Positions 35,956-49,848 of a stretch of 64,000 nucleotides of DNA are shown piece by piece. A program made the translations under genes and the position numbers. How positions within the stretch are numbered: position 1 is the stretch's first letter; each line of letters starts with the position of its first letter. The stretch lies in assembly GCF_900129395.1 (NCBI RefSeq), contig NZ_FQVP01000005.1, positions 434,001 to 498,000 on the forward strand, written 5' to 3'. The stretch is from Pseudosulfitobacter pseudonitzschiae. Lineage in GTDB: Bacteria; Pseudomonadota; Alphaproteobacteria; Rhodobacterales; Rhodobacteraceae. The notes below the pieces were generated by a model that was not told the origin of the DNA, searched no databases, and saw only the letters and a list, made by a program, of their open reading frames with translations.

Positions 35956-37109
35956 TGCGGGTGTTCATCATCGCGGGCGAGCCGTCGGGCGACAAGCTGG
36001 GCGGCGCGCTGATGGCAGGGCTGAAAACGCTGGTGCCGGATGTCAGCTTTGACGGCGTCGGCGGTCCCGAGATGCAGGCGCAGGGGCTGGCCAGCCGCTT
36101 TGACATGTCCGAACTCAGCATCATGGGGATCATGGAGGTGCTGCCCAAGTACCGCCACCTGAAACGCCGCATCGCCCAGACCGCACAGGCCGTGATCGAT
36201 ACGGCACCGGATGTGATGATCACGATCGACAGCCCGGATTTCAGCCTGCGCGTCGCGCGGTTGGTCAAGGCGTCCAGCACCATTCGCACCGTGCATTACG
36301 TCGCCCCGACTGTCTGGGCGTGGCGTCCCAAGCGCGCGGATCACATGGCCGAGGTCATCGATCACGTGCTGGCCCTGTTCCCGTTCGAACCGCCCTATAT
36401 GCAGGCCGCAGGCATGGACTGCGACTTCGTAGGGCACCCCGTGGTGTCAGAGCCGCAGCCCTCTTTGCAGGATGTGGCCCAATTCCGGGTGCAATACGGG
36501 ATGGAACAGGCGGACCCGCTGCTGCTGGTGCTGCCCGGCTCGCGCAAGGGCGAGGTGTCGCGTCTGGCGCCGCGTCTGGGGGCCGCCTTGGCCCCCGTGC
36601 TGGCCGCGCACCCGGGCTTGCGCGTCGTGGTGCCCGCAGCGGCGCCTGTGGCCGAGATGGTGATTGCAGCCGTCGCAGACTGGCCGCTGGTGCCCAAGGT
36701 TCTGGACCCGCGCGGGCTGGATGTGGAAACGGCGGCACGGGCCAAACGGGTCGCCTTTGCCGCCGCCGATGCGGCGCTCGCGGCCTCTGGCACCGTAGCG
36801 CTTGAGCTTGCGGCGGCAGATACCCCGATGGTCAGCATCTATGACATGAACTGGCTCAGCCGCCGGATCGTGCAACGGATGATGCAGATAGATACGACCA
36901 ATTTGATCAATATCGTATCGGATTCCCGCACCGTGCCCGAGTTCATCGGGGCGCAATGCCGGTCGGACCTGATTGCCCAAGGGATGTTGGATCTGCTGCA
37001 AGATCCCGAACCGCAGCGCGACGCGATGCGCACCACGATGGACCTGCTGGGACGCAATGGCGAAAACCCAGGCCTGCGCGCTGCACGTGCGGTGCTGGCG
37101 CGTCTATAG
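35955..37109 (+). CDS. lpxB: Lipid-A-disaccharide synthase
   Basis: A 384-residue GT19 glycosyltransferase condensing lipid X with UDP-2,3-diacylglucosamine to the disaccharide core of lipid A. It opens with FIIAGEPSGDKLGGALM. ITIDSPDFSLRVARL, VAPTVWAWRPKRA and LPGSRKGEVSRL are conserved, and the UDP-binding C-terminal half includes AALAASGTVALELAAADTPM. It ends the lipid A cluster and converges with mnmA across 17 bases. Confidence 0.96.
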   Translation: MRVFIIAGEPSGDKLGGALMAGLKTLVPDVSFDGVGGPEMQAQGLASRFDMSELSIMGIMEVLPKYRHLKRRIAQTAQAVIDTAPDVMITIDSPDFSLRVARLVKASSTIRTVHYVAPTVWAWRPKRADHMAEVIDHVLALFPFEPPYMQAAGMDCDFVGHPVVSEPQPSLQDVAQFRVQYGMEQADPLLLVLPGSRKGEVSRLAPRLGAALAPVLAAHPGLRVVVPAAAPVAEMVIAAVADWPLVPKVLDPRGLDVETAARAKRVAFAAADAALAASGTVALELAAADTPMVSIYDMNWLSRRIVQRMMQIDTTNLINIVSDSRTVPEFIGAQCRSDLIAQGMLDLLQDPEPQRDAMRTTMDLLGRNGENPGLRAARAVLARL

Positions 37110-37126
37110 GGCCGGACGGCCCCCGG

Positions 37127-38269
37127 TTACCCTTTGTGAATCCAGCCGCCGCCAAAGATACGGCTGCTGTCGCGGTCATAGAACACGCAGGCCTGTCCGG
37201 GGCTGACGCCCTCTTCGGGCAGGGTCAGTTCCACAGTCGCCTCGGTGGCCGAGATCGGACGCAGGATCGCGTCGGTGGGTGGACGTGTCGAGCGGACGCG
37301 CACGGCAATCTTCCATGCGTCGCGCGACATCATCGGTTCATCGCCCAGCCAGTTGATCTCGCGGACCGGAACGGTGCGGGTGGCAAGCATCTCTTTGGGG
37401 CCGACCACCACGCGGGCGGTGTCGGCGTCCAGCTTGACCACATACAGCGGATCGGCCAGCCCGCCGATGCCCAGACCCCGGCGCTGACCGATGGTATAGT
37501 TGATCACACCATCATGGGTGCCCAGAACCGTGCCGTTCATATCCACAATCTCGCCCGGAGCCGCAGCTTCGGGGCGCAACTTGCGGATTACGCTGGCATA
37601 ATCGCCATTCGGCACGAAGCAGATGTCCTGACTGTCCGGCTTGTCCGCCACGCTTAGCCCGTATTTCGCGGCCAATGCGCGGGTCGCGTCCTTGGACGGC
37701 AAGTGGCCCAGCGGAAAGCGCAGGTAATCCAGCTGCTCTGCGGTGGTCGAGAACAGGAAATAGCTTTGATCGCGCGCGGCATCGGTGGCGCAATGCAGCT
37801 CGGCCCCGTCGGCACCCATCTTGCGCTGGATATAGTGGCCTGTGGCCATGCAGTCGGCTTCCAGATCCTTGGCGGTTTCCAGCAGGTCCTTGAACTTCAC
37901 CCGTTCGTTGCAGCGGATGCAGGGCACAGGCGTCGCGCCGCCAAGGTAGCTGTCGGCAAACTCGTCGATCACCGCGTCCTTGAACACGTTTTCATAGTCC
38001 AGAACATAGTGGGGAAAGCCCATTTCCTCGGCCACGCGGCGGGCATCGTGAATGTCGCGACCCGCACAGCACGCGCCCTTTTTCGCCAGCGCAGCACCGT
38101 GGTCGTACAACTGCAAGGTGACGCCGACCACGTCATAGCCTTCTTCGGCCAGTTGGGCGGCCACGACCGAGCTGTCGACGCCGCCGGACATGGCAACGAC
38201 GACCCGTGTTTCTGCGGGCGGCTTGGCAAAACCCAGCGAATTCAGCGGGTGTGCAGTATCAAGTGGCAT
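37127..38269 (-). CDS. mnmA: tRNA-specific 2-thiouridylase
   Basis: A 380-residue ATP-dependent enzyme making 2-thiouridine at U34 of Lys, Glu and Gln tRNAs. The PP-loop [16 protein letters not shown] is at the N-terminus. The first catalytic Cys is in [13 protein letters not shown] and the persulfide Cys in [21 protein letters not shown] and [10 protein letters not shown] are typical. About 20 residues precede the usual start of the PP-loop domain. It is divergent from sciP, with a 123-base gap. Confidence 0.96.
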   Translation of the reverse strand: MPLDTAHPLNSLGFAKPPAETRVVVAMSGGVDSSVVAAQLAEEGYDVVGVTLQLYDHGAALAKKGACCAGRDIHDARRVAEEMGFPHYVLDYENVFKDAVIDEFADSYLGGATPVPCIRCNERVKFKDLLETAKDLEADCMATGHYIQRKMGADGAELHCATDAARDQSYFLFSTTAEQLDYLRFPLGHLPSKDATRALAAKYGLSVADKPDSQDICFVPNGDYASVIRKLRPEAAAPGEIVDMNGTVLGTHDGVINYTIGQRRGLGIGGLADPLYVVKLDADTARVVVGPKEMLATRTVPVREINWLGDEPMMSRDAWKIAVRVRSTRPPTDAILRPISATEATVELTLPEEGVSPGQACVFYDRDSSRIFGGGWIHKG

Positions 38270-38392
38270 GACGAACTCCGACGGTGTCAGGCGATATATA
38301 GGAAAATCCTAATTACTCTCAAGAGGCGGCTTCACCGAACCTTAAGACCGAAACGCGCAGTTGGACCTGTAAAGGCGCTACACGAGACAGTC

Positions 38393-38683
38393 ATGTATCT
38401 GAAAAAAGTCGACGGTCCAAGGGCAGTCACATTGCTGGACGGGTCTGTGATGACGCAGGCCGATCTGCCCGACGCGGGCACGCGGCGCTGGGTGGCCTCG
38501 CGCAAGGCAGCGGTGGTGCGGGGGGTGCTGTACGGTCTGATCGGGCAGGCGGCGGCGCTGCAACGTTATGACATCAGCGCCGAAGAGTTCGCGGAATGGG
38601 TCCGCGCGGTCAGCCTGCACGGTGAAGAGGCGCTAAAAGCCACGGCTTTACAACGGTTTCGACGGCCAAAAGCCGGATCGTGA
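38393..38683 (+). CDS. sciP: CtrA inhibitor SciP (DUF1153)
   Basis: A 96-residue DNA-binding protein of the DUF1153 family. It begins MYLKKVDGPRAVTLLDGSVM, followed by RRWVASRKAAVVRGVLYGLI and the helix-turn-helix part ALQRYDISAEEFAEWVRAVS. In Caulobacter, SciP binds CtrA or CtrA-controlled promoters and blocks CtrA activation in G1. Here the gene lies directly upstream of ctrA itself (122-base gap, same strand), placing regulator and inhibitor side by side. The ATG has no strong ribosome-binding site (CGAGACAG), so expression may be modest. Confidence 0.9.
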   Translation: MYLKKVDGPRAVTLLDGSVMTQADLPDAGTRRWVASRKAAVVRGVLYGLIGQAAALQRYDISAEEFAEWVRAVSLHGEEALKATALQRFRRPKAGS

Positions 38684-38805
38684 CAAGTTTAATGTTAGCA
38701 ACCTGCAGTTGCCTGTTGTAACCTCGGTTTCAGTAACGTGTGATTAACCTTTTTTGTACAGTGTGTGATCACTGCCTTATTCTTGACGTGATCCGGAGAC
38801 TGATA

Positions 38806-43876
<5,071 letters not shown>

Positions 43877-43915
43877 GTGTAATCCCCGCGTTGATGTTCC
43901 AATAAGTTCACAAAT

Positions 43916-43930
43916 GTTCTCATAAAGTTC
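43916..43930 (+). promoter_or_regulatory. Putative LexA (SOS) box
   Basis: GTTCTCATAAAGTTC matches the alphaproteobacterial LexA operator GTTC-N7-GTTC exactly. Two further GTTC half-sites lie upstream at 43896 and 43906, each separated from the next half-site by 6 bases, and an inverted GAAC lies at 43954. The box is 40 bases after recG and 60 bases before a 42-residue membrane-protein gene, consistent with an operator over that gene's promoter. Confidence 0.6.
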
Positions 43931-43989
43931 TTTACAGGTCGTAAAGGATGTGAGAACAAAGGGGCAACAGAGGAACGGGAGATGCAAAG

Positions 43990-44118
43990 ATGACCACCAT
44001 GCGACTGATCAAATCCATCGCCACCCGCGCAGAAAGCACATTGTTGCAGGATGCGGTGGGCGCTGCGGCCTTGATGGTGATGCTGGTTGTCGGCCTGCAC
44101 CTGCCTGCCTTTGTCTGA
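43990..44118 (+). CDS. 42-residue membrane microprotein, probably SOS-controlled
   Basis: ATG 43990 to TGA 44116-44118 encodes a basic N-terminus (MTTMRLIKSIATRAESTLLQ) and then one hydrophobic helix (AALMVMLVVGLHLPAFV) that ends the protein. GGGAG stands 7 bases before the ATG. It lies downstream of a GTTC-N7-GTTC LexA-type site and upstream of a chain of hairpins ending in a terminator. Size, topology and promoter context resemble Caulobacter SidA, a 29-residue LexA-controlled inner-membrane division inhibitor; I see no clear sequence match, so the function is inference. Confidence 0.65.
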   Translation: MTTMRLIKSIATRAESTLLQDAVGAAALMVMLVVGLHLPAFV

Positions 44119-44176
44119 TTTTCTGCCTGCGATGTCGTGCCGGCTGTCTGGCGCATCCGTCCCAAATTGATGCGCT

Positions 44177-44232
44177 TTAACGGGATTGCCTGTCCCGCGT
44201 TAACCAAGGTCCCCCTTGGCCGGACAGTCCGG
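44177..44232 (+). other. Chain of three inverted repeats after the microprotein gene
   Basis: Three hairpins follow each other: TTAACGGGA / TCCCGCGTTAA (44177-44203), CCAAGG-TCCC-CCTTGG (44204-44219) and CCGGAC-A-GTCCGG (44220-44232). Together with the terminator at 44258-44296 they make a ~120-base highly structured segment, either a 3' untranslated region or a separate small RNA. Confidence 0.55.
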
Positions 44233-44257
44233 GTCCCACACGACAAACGCTTTTCCT

Positions 44258-44296
44258 GCGCCGCCATCCCGAACCGGATGTGCGGCGCTTTTTTTA
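44258..44296 (+). terminator. Rho-independent terminator
   Basis: The stem GCGCCGC / GCGGCGC, extended by ATCC/GGAT near the loop, is followed by TTTTTTT. It closes the ligA-recG-microprotein side, just before the converging chemoreceptor gene. Confidence 0.85.
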
Positions 44297-44307
44297 TGGG
44301 GGTGGTT

Positions 44308-45702
44308 TCAGAACCGATAGGCCAGCCGCAAGCCGCCCCAAAGCGTGCCGTTGATGAATATCGGGGCTGACAGATCCTTCATCATGGCAAATTCGCCGCC
44401 GCCCATGTCGCGGCGATAGACCTGCAACAGGAACGGATCGGTGTTGCGCCCCGCCTTCAGTCCCACGCGGTCGTCAAAGATACGCCTGTTTCGGCAGTTG
44501 GCCATATTCCACACCGGATCAGGCCCCTGAGGTTGCGAGAATTTGCGATTGTGGGTGGGCAGATACCCGTTCACATCGACAGCGGCACAAAAGACGACGC
44601 GGTCGTCGAAACTCAATGCAGGTTCCTGTATTTCAGGCATCACCTGATCCATGAGCCGGGTAAAACCGGTCACAACCTGTTCTGGATTGCTGCCGGGCAC
44701 GGGGCGATAGGTGCGGTCGAACATCTGTGCTTGTGTGATCTGCCCCGTGGCAATCGCCTGTTCCAGCCGCGCACCGGCGGTTGCAGCCAGTTGACGCACA
44801 TAATCGATCATCGGCGCGTCCTTTGTCGTACCACCCAGGGCCGCACTGGATTGCACGATCTGTTCCGACCGGTCGATCAGGCGGTTGATGCGGTCGTGCG
44901 TGGACTTGATCCCGTTGGTGGTGTGCGTCACCGCCGCCTCGATCCCTGCAAGGTTCGGCGAGAAGCTGGCCATCGCCGCACCCACCACCTGTGTGCGGTC
45001 CGCAATCCGCGCGACCTGGTCAAAGGCCTGCTGCATCGAGCTTTCGATCTGCATCAGAGCGCTGTCGCTTGCCCCGGTCAGGTCGATCACGGTTTCCGCG
45101 GTGCTGGAAATCGTCTGTGCTTCGTTGTCCAGCAGCGAAATCCACTCGGTCAGCGATTCGATATTGCGGGTGATACGGGTGGCGGCATCCTTGGTTTTCT
45201 GGCTCAGCGCGTTGATCGCCTCGGCCACCACGGCAAAACCGCGCCCGGCGTCGCCCGCACGCGCGGCCTCGATCTTGGCGTTGATGGCCAGCGTGTTCAC
45301 CTGCATCGCAATGGCCGCGATTTGCGTGTTGTTGTCCTTGACCGCGTCCAGCGTGCCGCCGATGGATTGCGTGCGCTCGCGCAGGTCCTGAACCCATCCC
45401 GCCACCGTGGTGGTTTGCGTGCCCAGCCCGCGAATGGTGTCTGCCGATGTTTTGACATCCCGCACCGCGTCGCGGGTACTCCCGGTCAAGGCATCTGTCA
45501 CCTCGCGCATGTCGGCGTTGGCCGTCTCAACCTTGTTCGCCGATTGGGTCAGTGCGGCCAGGGCCGTGCGCTGTTCACGCGATTGGGTTTCGACCACGTC
45601 CAGAAACCCGGCCAGATCGACAATTTCATAGCCCAGTTCCGACGCGCGCGCGGCCAGCCGGTTGATCTGTTGAAGTTCGGCAATTTCGGAATGTGCAGTC
45701 AT
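44308..45702 (-). CDS. Soluble methyl-accepting chemotaxis-type receptor
   Basis: A 464-residue protein without membrane segments. The signalling hairpin is in the N-terminal half (residues ~100-200) with the hallmark LAINAKIEAARAGDAGRGFA followed by VVAEAINALSQKT. The C-terminal ~150 residues are a separate domain (FCAAVDVNGYLPTHN, NCRNRRIFDDRVG, DPFLLQVYRRDMGGGE, GGLRLAYRF), probably the sensor. The order, signalling module first and sensor last, is the reverse of classic receptors. ATG 45702 is preferred; TTG 45726 is the only upstream alternative. No che genes are near, so it is an orphan whose cluster lies elsewhere. Confidence 0.85.
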   Translation of the reverse strand: MTAHSEIAELQQINRLAARASELGYEIVDLAGFLDVVETQSREQRTALAALTQSANKVETANADMREVTDALTGSTRDAVRDVKTSADTIRGLGTQTTTVAGWVQDLRERTQSIGGTLDAVKDNNTQIAAIAMQVNTLAINAKIEAARAGDAGRGFAVVAEAINALSQKTKDAATRITRNIESLTEWISLLDNEAQTISSTAETVIDLTGASDSALMQIESSMQQAFDQVARIADRTQVVGAAMASFSPNLAGIEAAVTHTTNGIKSTHDRINRLIDRSEQIVQSSAALGGTTKDAPMIDYVRQLAATAGARLEQAIATGQITQAQMFDRTYRPVPGSNPEQVVTGFTRLMDQVMPEIQEPALSFDDRVVFCAAVDVNGYLPTHNRKFSQPQGPDPVWNMANCRNRRIFDDRVGLKAGRNTDPFLLQVYRRDMGGGEFAMMKDLSAPIFINGTLWGGLRLAYRF

Positions 45703-45768
45703 CTCGCCCCGCCAGTTGTCGGACAATGGCTAGCGCAGATTCGTTCACAAGTTCCTAATGCGATTGCA

Positions 45769-46218
45769 TCAAGCGCAGTTGGCTTGCAGGGCCTGCTGCA
45801 TGGCTTCGGCGGTGGCTTCGATGCTCAGCAGGATCGAGGCATGCCGGTTGCGATAATCGCGGGCGGGTTCTAGCACCTTGAACCCGTCAAAAGGCGCATC
45901 CGGCACCGGTCCGCCGTCCTTGAGCATGGCGCGCAGCTGGTCGCGGGCGGTTTCAATCTCGGCCAGCGTGCGCCCGATCACCGCCCCTCCGACAACAGCC
46001 GCCGACGCCTGTCCCAGCGCACAGGCTTTCACATCCTGTCCAAAGTCCGAAATCATCCCGTCCTGCACGCTGACATCCACGGTCACAGTTGACCCGCACA
46101 GGGGCGCGCGTTTCTTGACCGTGGCACCGGGGGCGGCCAGCCGTTCGCGGTGCGGAATATCCGTGGCCAGCGCCAGAATCTGGCCCGAGTAAAGTTTGAT
46201 CAGGTCGCTGTCAGCCAT
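45769..46218 (-). CDS. Fe-S cluster scaffold protein (NifU/IscU-like)
   Basis: A 149-residue IscU/SufU-fold protein. Cys residues occur at KKRAPLCGSTVTVDV, VKACALGQASAAVVG and the extreme C-terminus (QALQANCA), in register with the three ligand Cys of scaffold proteins. The first motif reads CGS where classical scaffolds have CGD. ATG 46218 follows AAAGGAAAG. It is divergent from hisI and far from any suf or isc operon in the window, so it may be an accessory or trafficking scaffold. Confidence 0.82.
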   Translation of the reverse strand: MADSDLIKLYSGQILALATDIPHRERLAAPGATVKKRAPLCGSTVTVDVSVQDGMISDFGQDVKACALGQASAAVVGGAVIGRTLAEIETARDQLRAMLKDGGPVPDAPFDGFKVLEPARDYRNRHASILLSIEATAEAMQQALQANCA

Positions 46219-46287
46219 GTCCGCTTTCCTTTCGGTCTTGTCTGATACATAAGCGCCCCGGCCCGAGATGCAAAAAGGTTTTGTGAA

Positions 46288-46653
46288 ATGTCCGACCAAA
46301 GGTTCGATCCCGCAACGCTGACCTACAACGACGCCGGGCTGATCCCCGCCATCGCGCAGGATGCCACCAGCGGCGAGGTGTTGATGATGGCGTGGATGAA
46401 TGCCGACGCGGTGGCCCGTACGTTGGCAACCGGCAATGTCACCTATTGGTCGCGCTCCCGCCAGGCGTTCTGGATCAAGGGCGAGACCTCGGGCAATGTG
46501 CAGGAACTGGTCGATTTCCGCTTTGATTGCGACAGCGATTGCCTGTTGGTGGTGGTCAACCAGTCGGGGCCCGCTTGCCACACCGGGCGGCAGAACTGCT
46601 TTTACCGCGCGGTGCGGGGCGGTGAGGTGGTCGAGCTGGAAGCTGCGCCTTAA
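46288..46653 (+). CDS. hisI: Phosphoribosyl-AMP cyclohydrolase
   Basis: A 121-residue zinc enzyme opening the adenine ring of PR-AMP in histidine synthesis. Conserved features are [34 protein letters not shown], the metal-binding DCDSDCLL and the Cys pair in [14 protein letters not shown]. It lacks the C-terminal HisE domain found in fused HisIE. It is not in a his operon here. It ends with a 4-base tail-to-tail overlap with gluQRS. Confidence 0.96.
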   Translation: MSDQRFDPATLTYNDAGLIPAIAQDATSGEVLMMAWMNADAVARTLATGNVTYWSRSRQAFWIKGETSGNVQELVDFRFDCDSDCLLVVVNQSGPACHTGRQNCFYRAVRGGEVVELEAAP

Positions 46654-47504
46654 CCCGGCAATCCGACCATCGCGCGGATGTCGCCGGGCGTGGCCCCGTC
46701 AGCCCGGTATTTGGCGATGGCACGCGCGTCATCGCGTTTGGCCAGCCGTTTGCCCGCATCATCACGGATCAGCCGGTGATGATGGTAAACAGGCGTCGGC
46801 AACCCCAACAACCGCTGCAGCACCACGTGTATCCGCGTCGCCTCGGCCAGATCGGCGCCGCGCACCACGTGGGTGATGCCTTGGGCGGCGTCGTCCAGGA
46901 CCACGGACAAATGGTAAGAGGTGCCCATATCGCGGCGCGCCAACACAATGTCACCCAGCGTTTGGGTGAGATCCTCGGCGCTGAAATCAATCATGCCAGC
47001 GTCGGTGCCCGTTTCTGTATAGCGCAAATCATCAAGCATAGGCCGCACGCGGACCATGTTCAGGCGCAACGCGGCGGTGTCGGGGATGGGCATATCCGGG
47101 GTGGGCACATGGCGGCAGGTGCCGGGATAGATCGGGCCGTCGGGCCCCGTCAGGATCGCACCTTCCTGCGGAGCAGACAGGGCCGCCTGAATGTCGCGCC
47201 GATTGCAGGTGCAGGGGTAAATCAATCCTGATTTCCAAAGTTTTTCAATAGCCTGTCGGTAAAAGCTCATGTTGTCCGACTGGCGCAATACAGGGGTTTC
47301 CCACGTCAGGCCCAGCCATGCCAGATCGTCGTATATCTGCGCCTCAAACGCAGGACGCGCGCGCGACGTATCGATATCCTCGATCCGCAAAAGGAACCGC
47401 CCGCCCTGGGCCTGCGCCATGTCATGTGCCAGCATCGCGGAATAAGCGTGCCCCAGATGCAGCGGTCCCGTCGGCGATGGCGCAAAACGTGTTGTGAATG
47501 TCAC
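46650..47504 (-). CDS. gluQ: Glutamyl-Q tRNA(Asp) synthetase
   Basis: A 284-residue paralogue of the GluRS catalytic domain without an anticodon-binding domain; it attaches glutamate to queuosine of tRNA(Asp). It shows [17 protein letters not shown] (HIGH motif), the zinc-site Cys in YPCTCNRRD and YPGTCRH, and [10 protein letters not shown] in place of KMSKS. It overlaps the upstream methyltransferase gene by 4 bases (ATGA), so the two are co-translated. Confidence 0.94.
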   Translation of the reverse strand: MTFTTRFAPSPTGPLHLGHAYSAMLAHDMAQAQGGRFLLRIEDIDTSRARPAFEAQIYDDLAWLGLTWETPVLRQSDNMSFYRQAIEKLWKSGLIYPCTCNRRDIQAALSAPQEGAILTGPDGPIYPGTCRHVPTPDMPIPDTAALRLNMVRVRPMLDDLRYTETGTDAGMIDFSAEDLTQTLGDIVLARRDMGTSYHLSVVLDDAAQGITHVVRGADLAEATRIHVVLQRLLGLPTPVYHHHRLIRDDAGKRLAKRDDARAIAKYRADGATPGDIRAMVGLPG

Positions 47505-48112
47505 GCTTTTTCAATCACATATACGGTGGCGTTCAAGTTTATGCCCGGCAGGTGCGGACCGTCCTCGCGAAACAGCAAACGGGCGGCGCCGCAGTCGGTC
47601 CATTCGGACAGGGCGCCCCTGAACGCAGGGTCTTTCAGGGTGTGGTCGTTCTGCGTGAGGACCAGCTTGCCACCTTTGGGCAGCTTGCGCATCAACGTGT
47701 GCAGCGCGCCCGCCGGGGCTGCGCCTGCGCCTATCACCCCCACGGCGGCCATCAACGCATAGGCGCCATCGGCAAAGGGCAATGCCTGTCCGGGTTCGAT
47801 CTGTGTCAGGGAGCGATAGACGTCTTTGGCTTGCGCCTCGGCCAGCATCGCCGCGGACAGATCCACGCCGTCGATGACCGTGAAACCGGCATCTTTCAGC
47901 GCCTGGCCTGCCAGCCCCGTGCCACAACCGAAATCCAGAACCGGCGCGTTGGTCTCGCCTGCGTATTTCCGCAAGGCGGCCGCACAGCGGGCAGGGGTTG
48001 CATAGCCCAGGGCCGTGATCTCGGCCTCGTAGCTGGAGGCCCAGTCGTCATAAAAGGTGCGGGTTTCCGCAGAATCACGCGCTGTGAAGGCTTTGCTCAG
48101 GAATGAAGACAT
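47501..48112 (-). CDS. SAM-dependent methyltransferase
   Basis: A 203-residue class I methyltransferase. Motif I is VLDFGCGTGLAGQALKDAG, followed by the acidic residue of motif II in IDGVDLSAAMLAEA, and a C-terminal part with GKLVLTQNDHTL. The N-terminal FYDDWASSYEAEI resembles the small-molecule methyltransferase type. The substrate cannot be told. It is upstream of and coupled to gluQRS, and 43 bases after trmFO on the same strand, so three RNA- or methylation-related genes may share a transcript. Confidence 0.85.
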   Translation of the reverse strand: MSSFLSKAFTARDSAETRTFYDDWASSYEAEITALGYATPARCAAALRKYAGETNAPVLDFGCGTGLAGQALKDAGFTVIDGVDLSAAMLAEAQAKDVYRSLTQIEPGQALPFADGAYALMAAVGVIGAGAAPAGALHTLMRKLPKGGKLVLTQNDHTLKDPAFRGALSEWTDCGAARLLFREDGPHLPGINLNATVYVIEKA

Positions 48113-48155
48113 GCTCCGAAACTAGGGCCAAGCGGTGCGTGCGTCCAGCCTGTCG

Positions 48156-49508
48156 TCAGGCAATCGCAGCCTGCGGGGCAAGCCATGCCTGCCAATCGGT
48201 CTTGGCGCGGTCTGTATAGGCTTTGTAACGGTCCTTGCGACCGCGACGGCCCGATTTCAATCCGTCTACGGGCGGGAACAGGCCAAAGTTCACGTTCATC
48301 GGCTGGAACGTCTTTGCATCGGCACCGCCCGAGATATGCGTGATCAGCGCGCCCATCGCGGTGGTGGCCGGCGGCGTGTCCAGCGAACCGCCTAGCAGCT
48401 CGGCGGCGGCCATACGACCGGCCAACAGGCCCATGGCTGCGGATTCCACATAGCCTTCGACACCGGTGATCTGACCGGCAAAGCGCACATTGGGCCGCGA
48501 GCGCAGGCGCATCTGGCCGTCCAGCAGCGTGGGACTGTTCAGGAAAGTGTTGCGGTGGATGCCGCCCAGACGGGCAAAGCTGGCGTTTTCCAAGCCCGGG
48601 ATCATCTTGAAGACTTCGGTCTGCGCGCCGTATTTCATTTTCGTCTGAAAGCCGACGATATTGTAGAGCGTGCCCAGCTTGTTATCCCGGCGCAACTGGA
48701 CGACGGCGTGCGCCTTGACGTCAGGCTGGTGCGGATTGGTCAGGCCCACCGGTTTCATCGGCCCATGGCGCAGGGTCTCGCGGCCGCGTTCGGCCATCAC
48801 CTCGATGGGCAGGCAACCGTCGAAATAGCCCGCGGTTTCGCCCTCGTGAAACTCGGTCTTGTCGGCGGCCAGCAGGGCATCGATGAAGGCGTCGTATTGC
48901 GCCTTGTCCATCGGGCAGTTCAGATAGGCGGTGCGCTCTTCCTCGGTCTCGCCCTTGTCATAGCGCGACTGCATCCAGGCACGCTCCATGTCGATGCTGT
49001 CGTAGTAAACGATGGGCGCAATGGCGTCGAAAAACGCCAGCGCCTCGGCGCCGGTTTCGGCGGCAATCGCCTGACCCAATGTCGACGAGGTCAGCGGACC
49101 GGTGGCAAAGATCCAGCTGCCGCTCTGGGGCAGTTCGGTGATCTCGCCGTATTCCACGGAAATATTCGGGTGCTCCATCAGCGTATCGGTGACAGTCTGG
49201 GCAAAGGGATCGCGGTCCACGGCCAGCGCGCCACCGGCCGGCAGGCGGTGCTTGTCGGCGGTTGCCATGATCAGCCCGTTCGCGGCGCGCATTTCCCAAT
49301 GCAGCAAGCCCACGGCGTTCTGTTCGCTGTCGTCCGAGCGGAACGAGTTGGAGCACACCATCTCGCCCAGCAACCCGGTCTGGTGGGCAAAGGTGCCGAC
49401 CTGGGGGCGCATTTCATGGATCACGACCTGCACGCCCATGTTGGCGGCTTGCCATGCGGCTTCGGACCCGGCCATGCCACCGCCCACGATATGAAGTGTA
49501 TCTGTCAT
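48156..49508 (-). CDS. trmFO: Methylenetetrahydrofolate-tRNA (uracil-5-)-methyltransferase TrmFO
   Basis: A 450-residue FAD/folate enzyme making m5U54 in tRNA. The FAD motif [17 protein letters not shown] is at the N-terminus. [18 protein letters not shown] holds the conserved Cys, and [25 protein letters not shown] and NVNFGLFPP are family features. It is GidA-related but clearly TrmFO by length and motifs. The region upstream (49509-49848) has no gene but a large inverted repeat. Confidence 0.96.
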   Translation of the reverse strand: MTDTLHIVGGGMAGSEAAWQAANMGVQVVIHEMRPQVGTFAHQTGLLGEMVCSNSFRSDDSEQNAVGLLHWEMRAANGLIMATADKHRLPAGGALAVDRDPFAQTVTDTLMEHPNISVEYGEITELPQSGSWIFATGPLTSSTLGQAIAAETGAEALAFFDAIAPIVYYDSIDMERAWMQSRYDKGETEEERTAYLNCPMDKAQYDAFIDALLAADKTEFHEGETAGYFDGCLPIEVMAERGRETLRHGPMKPVGLTNPHQPDVKAHAVVQLRRDNKLGTLYNIVGFQTKMKYGAQTEVFKMIPGLENASFARLGGIHRNTFLNSPTLLDGQMRLRSRPNVRFAGQITGVEGYVESAAMGLLAGRMAAAELLGGSLDTPPATTAMGALITHISGGADAKTFQPMNVNFGLFPPVDGLKSGRRGRKDRYKAYTDRAKTDWQAWLAPQAAIA

Positions 49509-49848
49509 GGGCCTGATGTAGGGCAGGGCGCGGATATGCGCAACGGGGCGCAGACAGGCTTGTGCTGCGGGGCGCGTTTAGAGCTTTTGCATTTTGGGGG
49601 ATATTTTGGGGTCGCCGTGGCGGGAACGGTCGGTCAGAGAGAGCTGACCTGGAGGGACCTTCCGCCGACGGCGACCCAAAATCTTCTGGGCCATCTGGCT
49701 TGTCGCGTTTGTGACACAGTAATGCCCGATTTGCCAGTGATTCCGTTGATACAATCAAACTCACATTGGAAACAATCGGCGAATTCAGGCGTTTAGGCGA
49801 TAAAACTCATTTATTTACAACCGCCTACACAGTCCGGTGATTTTCCGC
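49509..49848. other. Intergenic region with a large inverted repeat
   Basis: No gene is seen in these 340 bases. Arms of 21 bases at 49603-49623 and 49662-49682 are complementary apart from two single-base offsets, and the 38-base centre holds an inner hairpin GGTCAG-AGAGAG-CTGACC (49631-49648). No T run follows on either strand, so it is not a simple terminator. AT-rich sequence further along includes TTGATACAATCAA at 49746-49758, which resembles motifs upstream of the MocR gene. Confidence 0.55.

Noticed and set aside
45743-45754. GTTC-ACAA-GTTC upstream of the chemoreceptor as a LexA box
   Set aside because: The spacing is 4 bases instead of 7.
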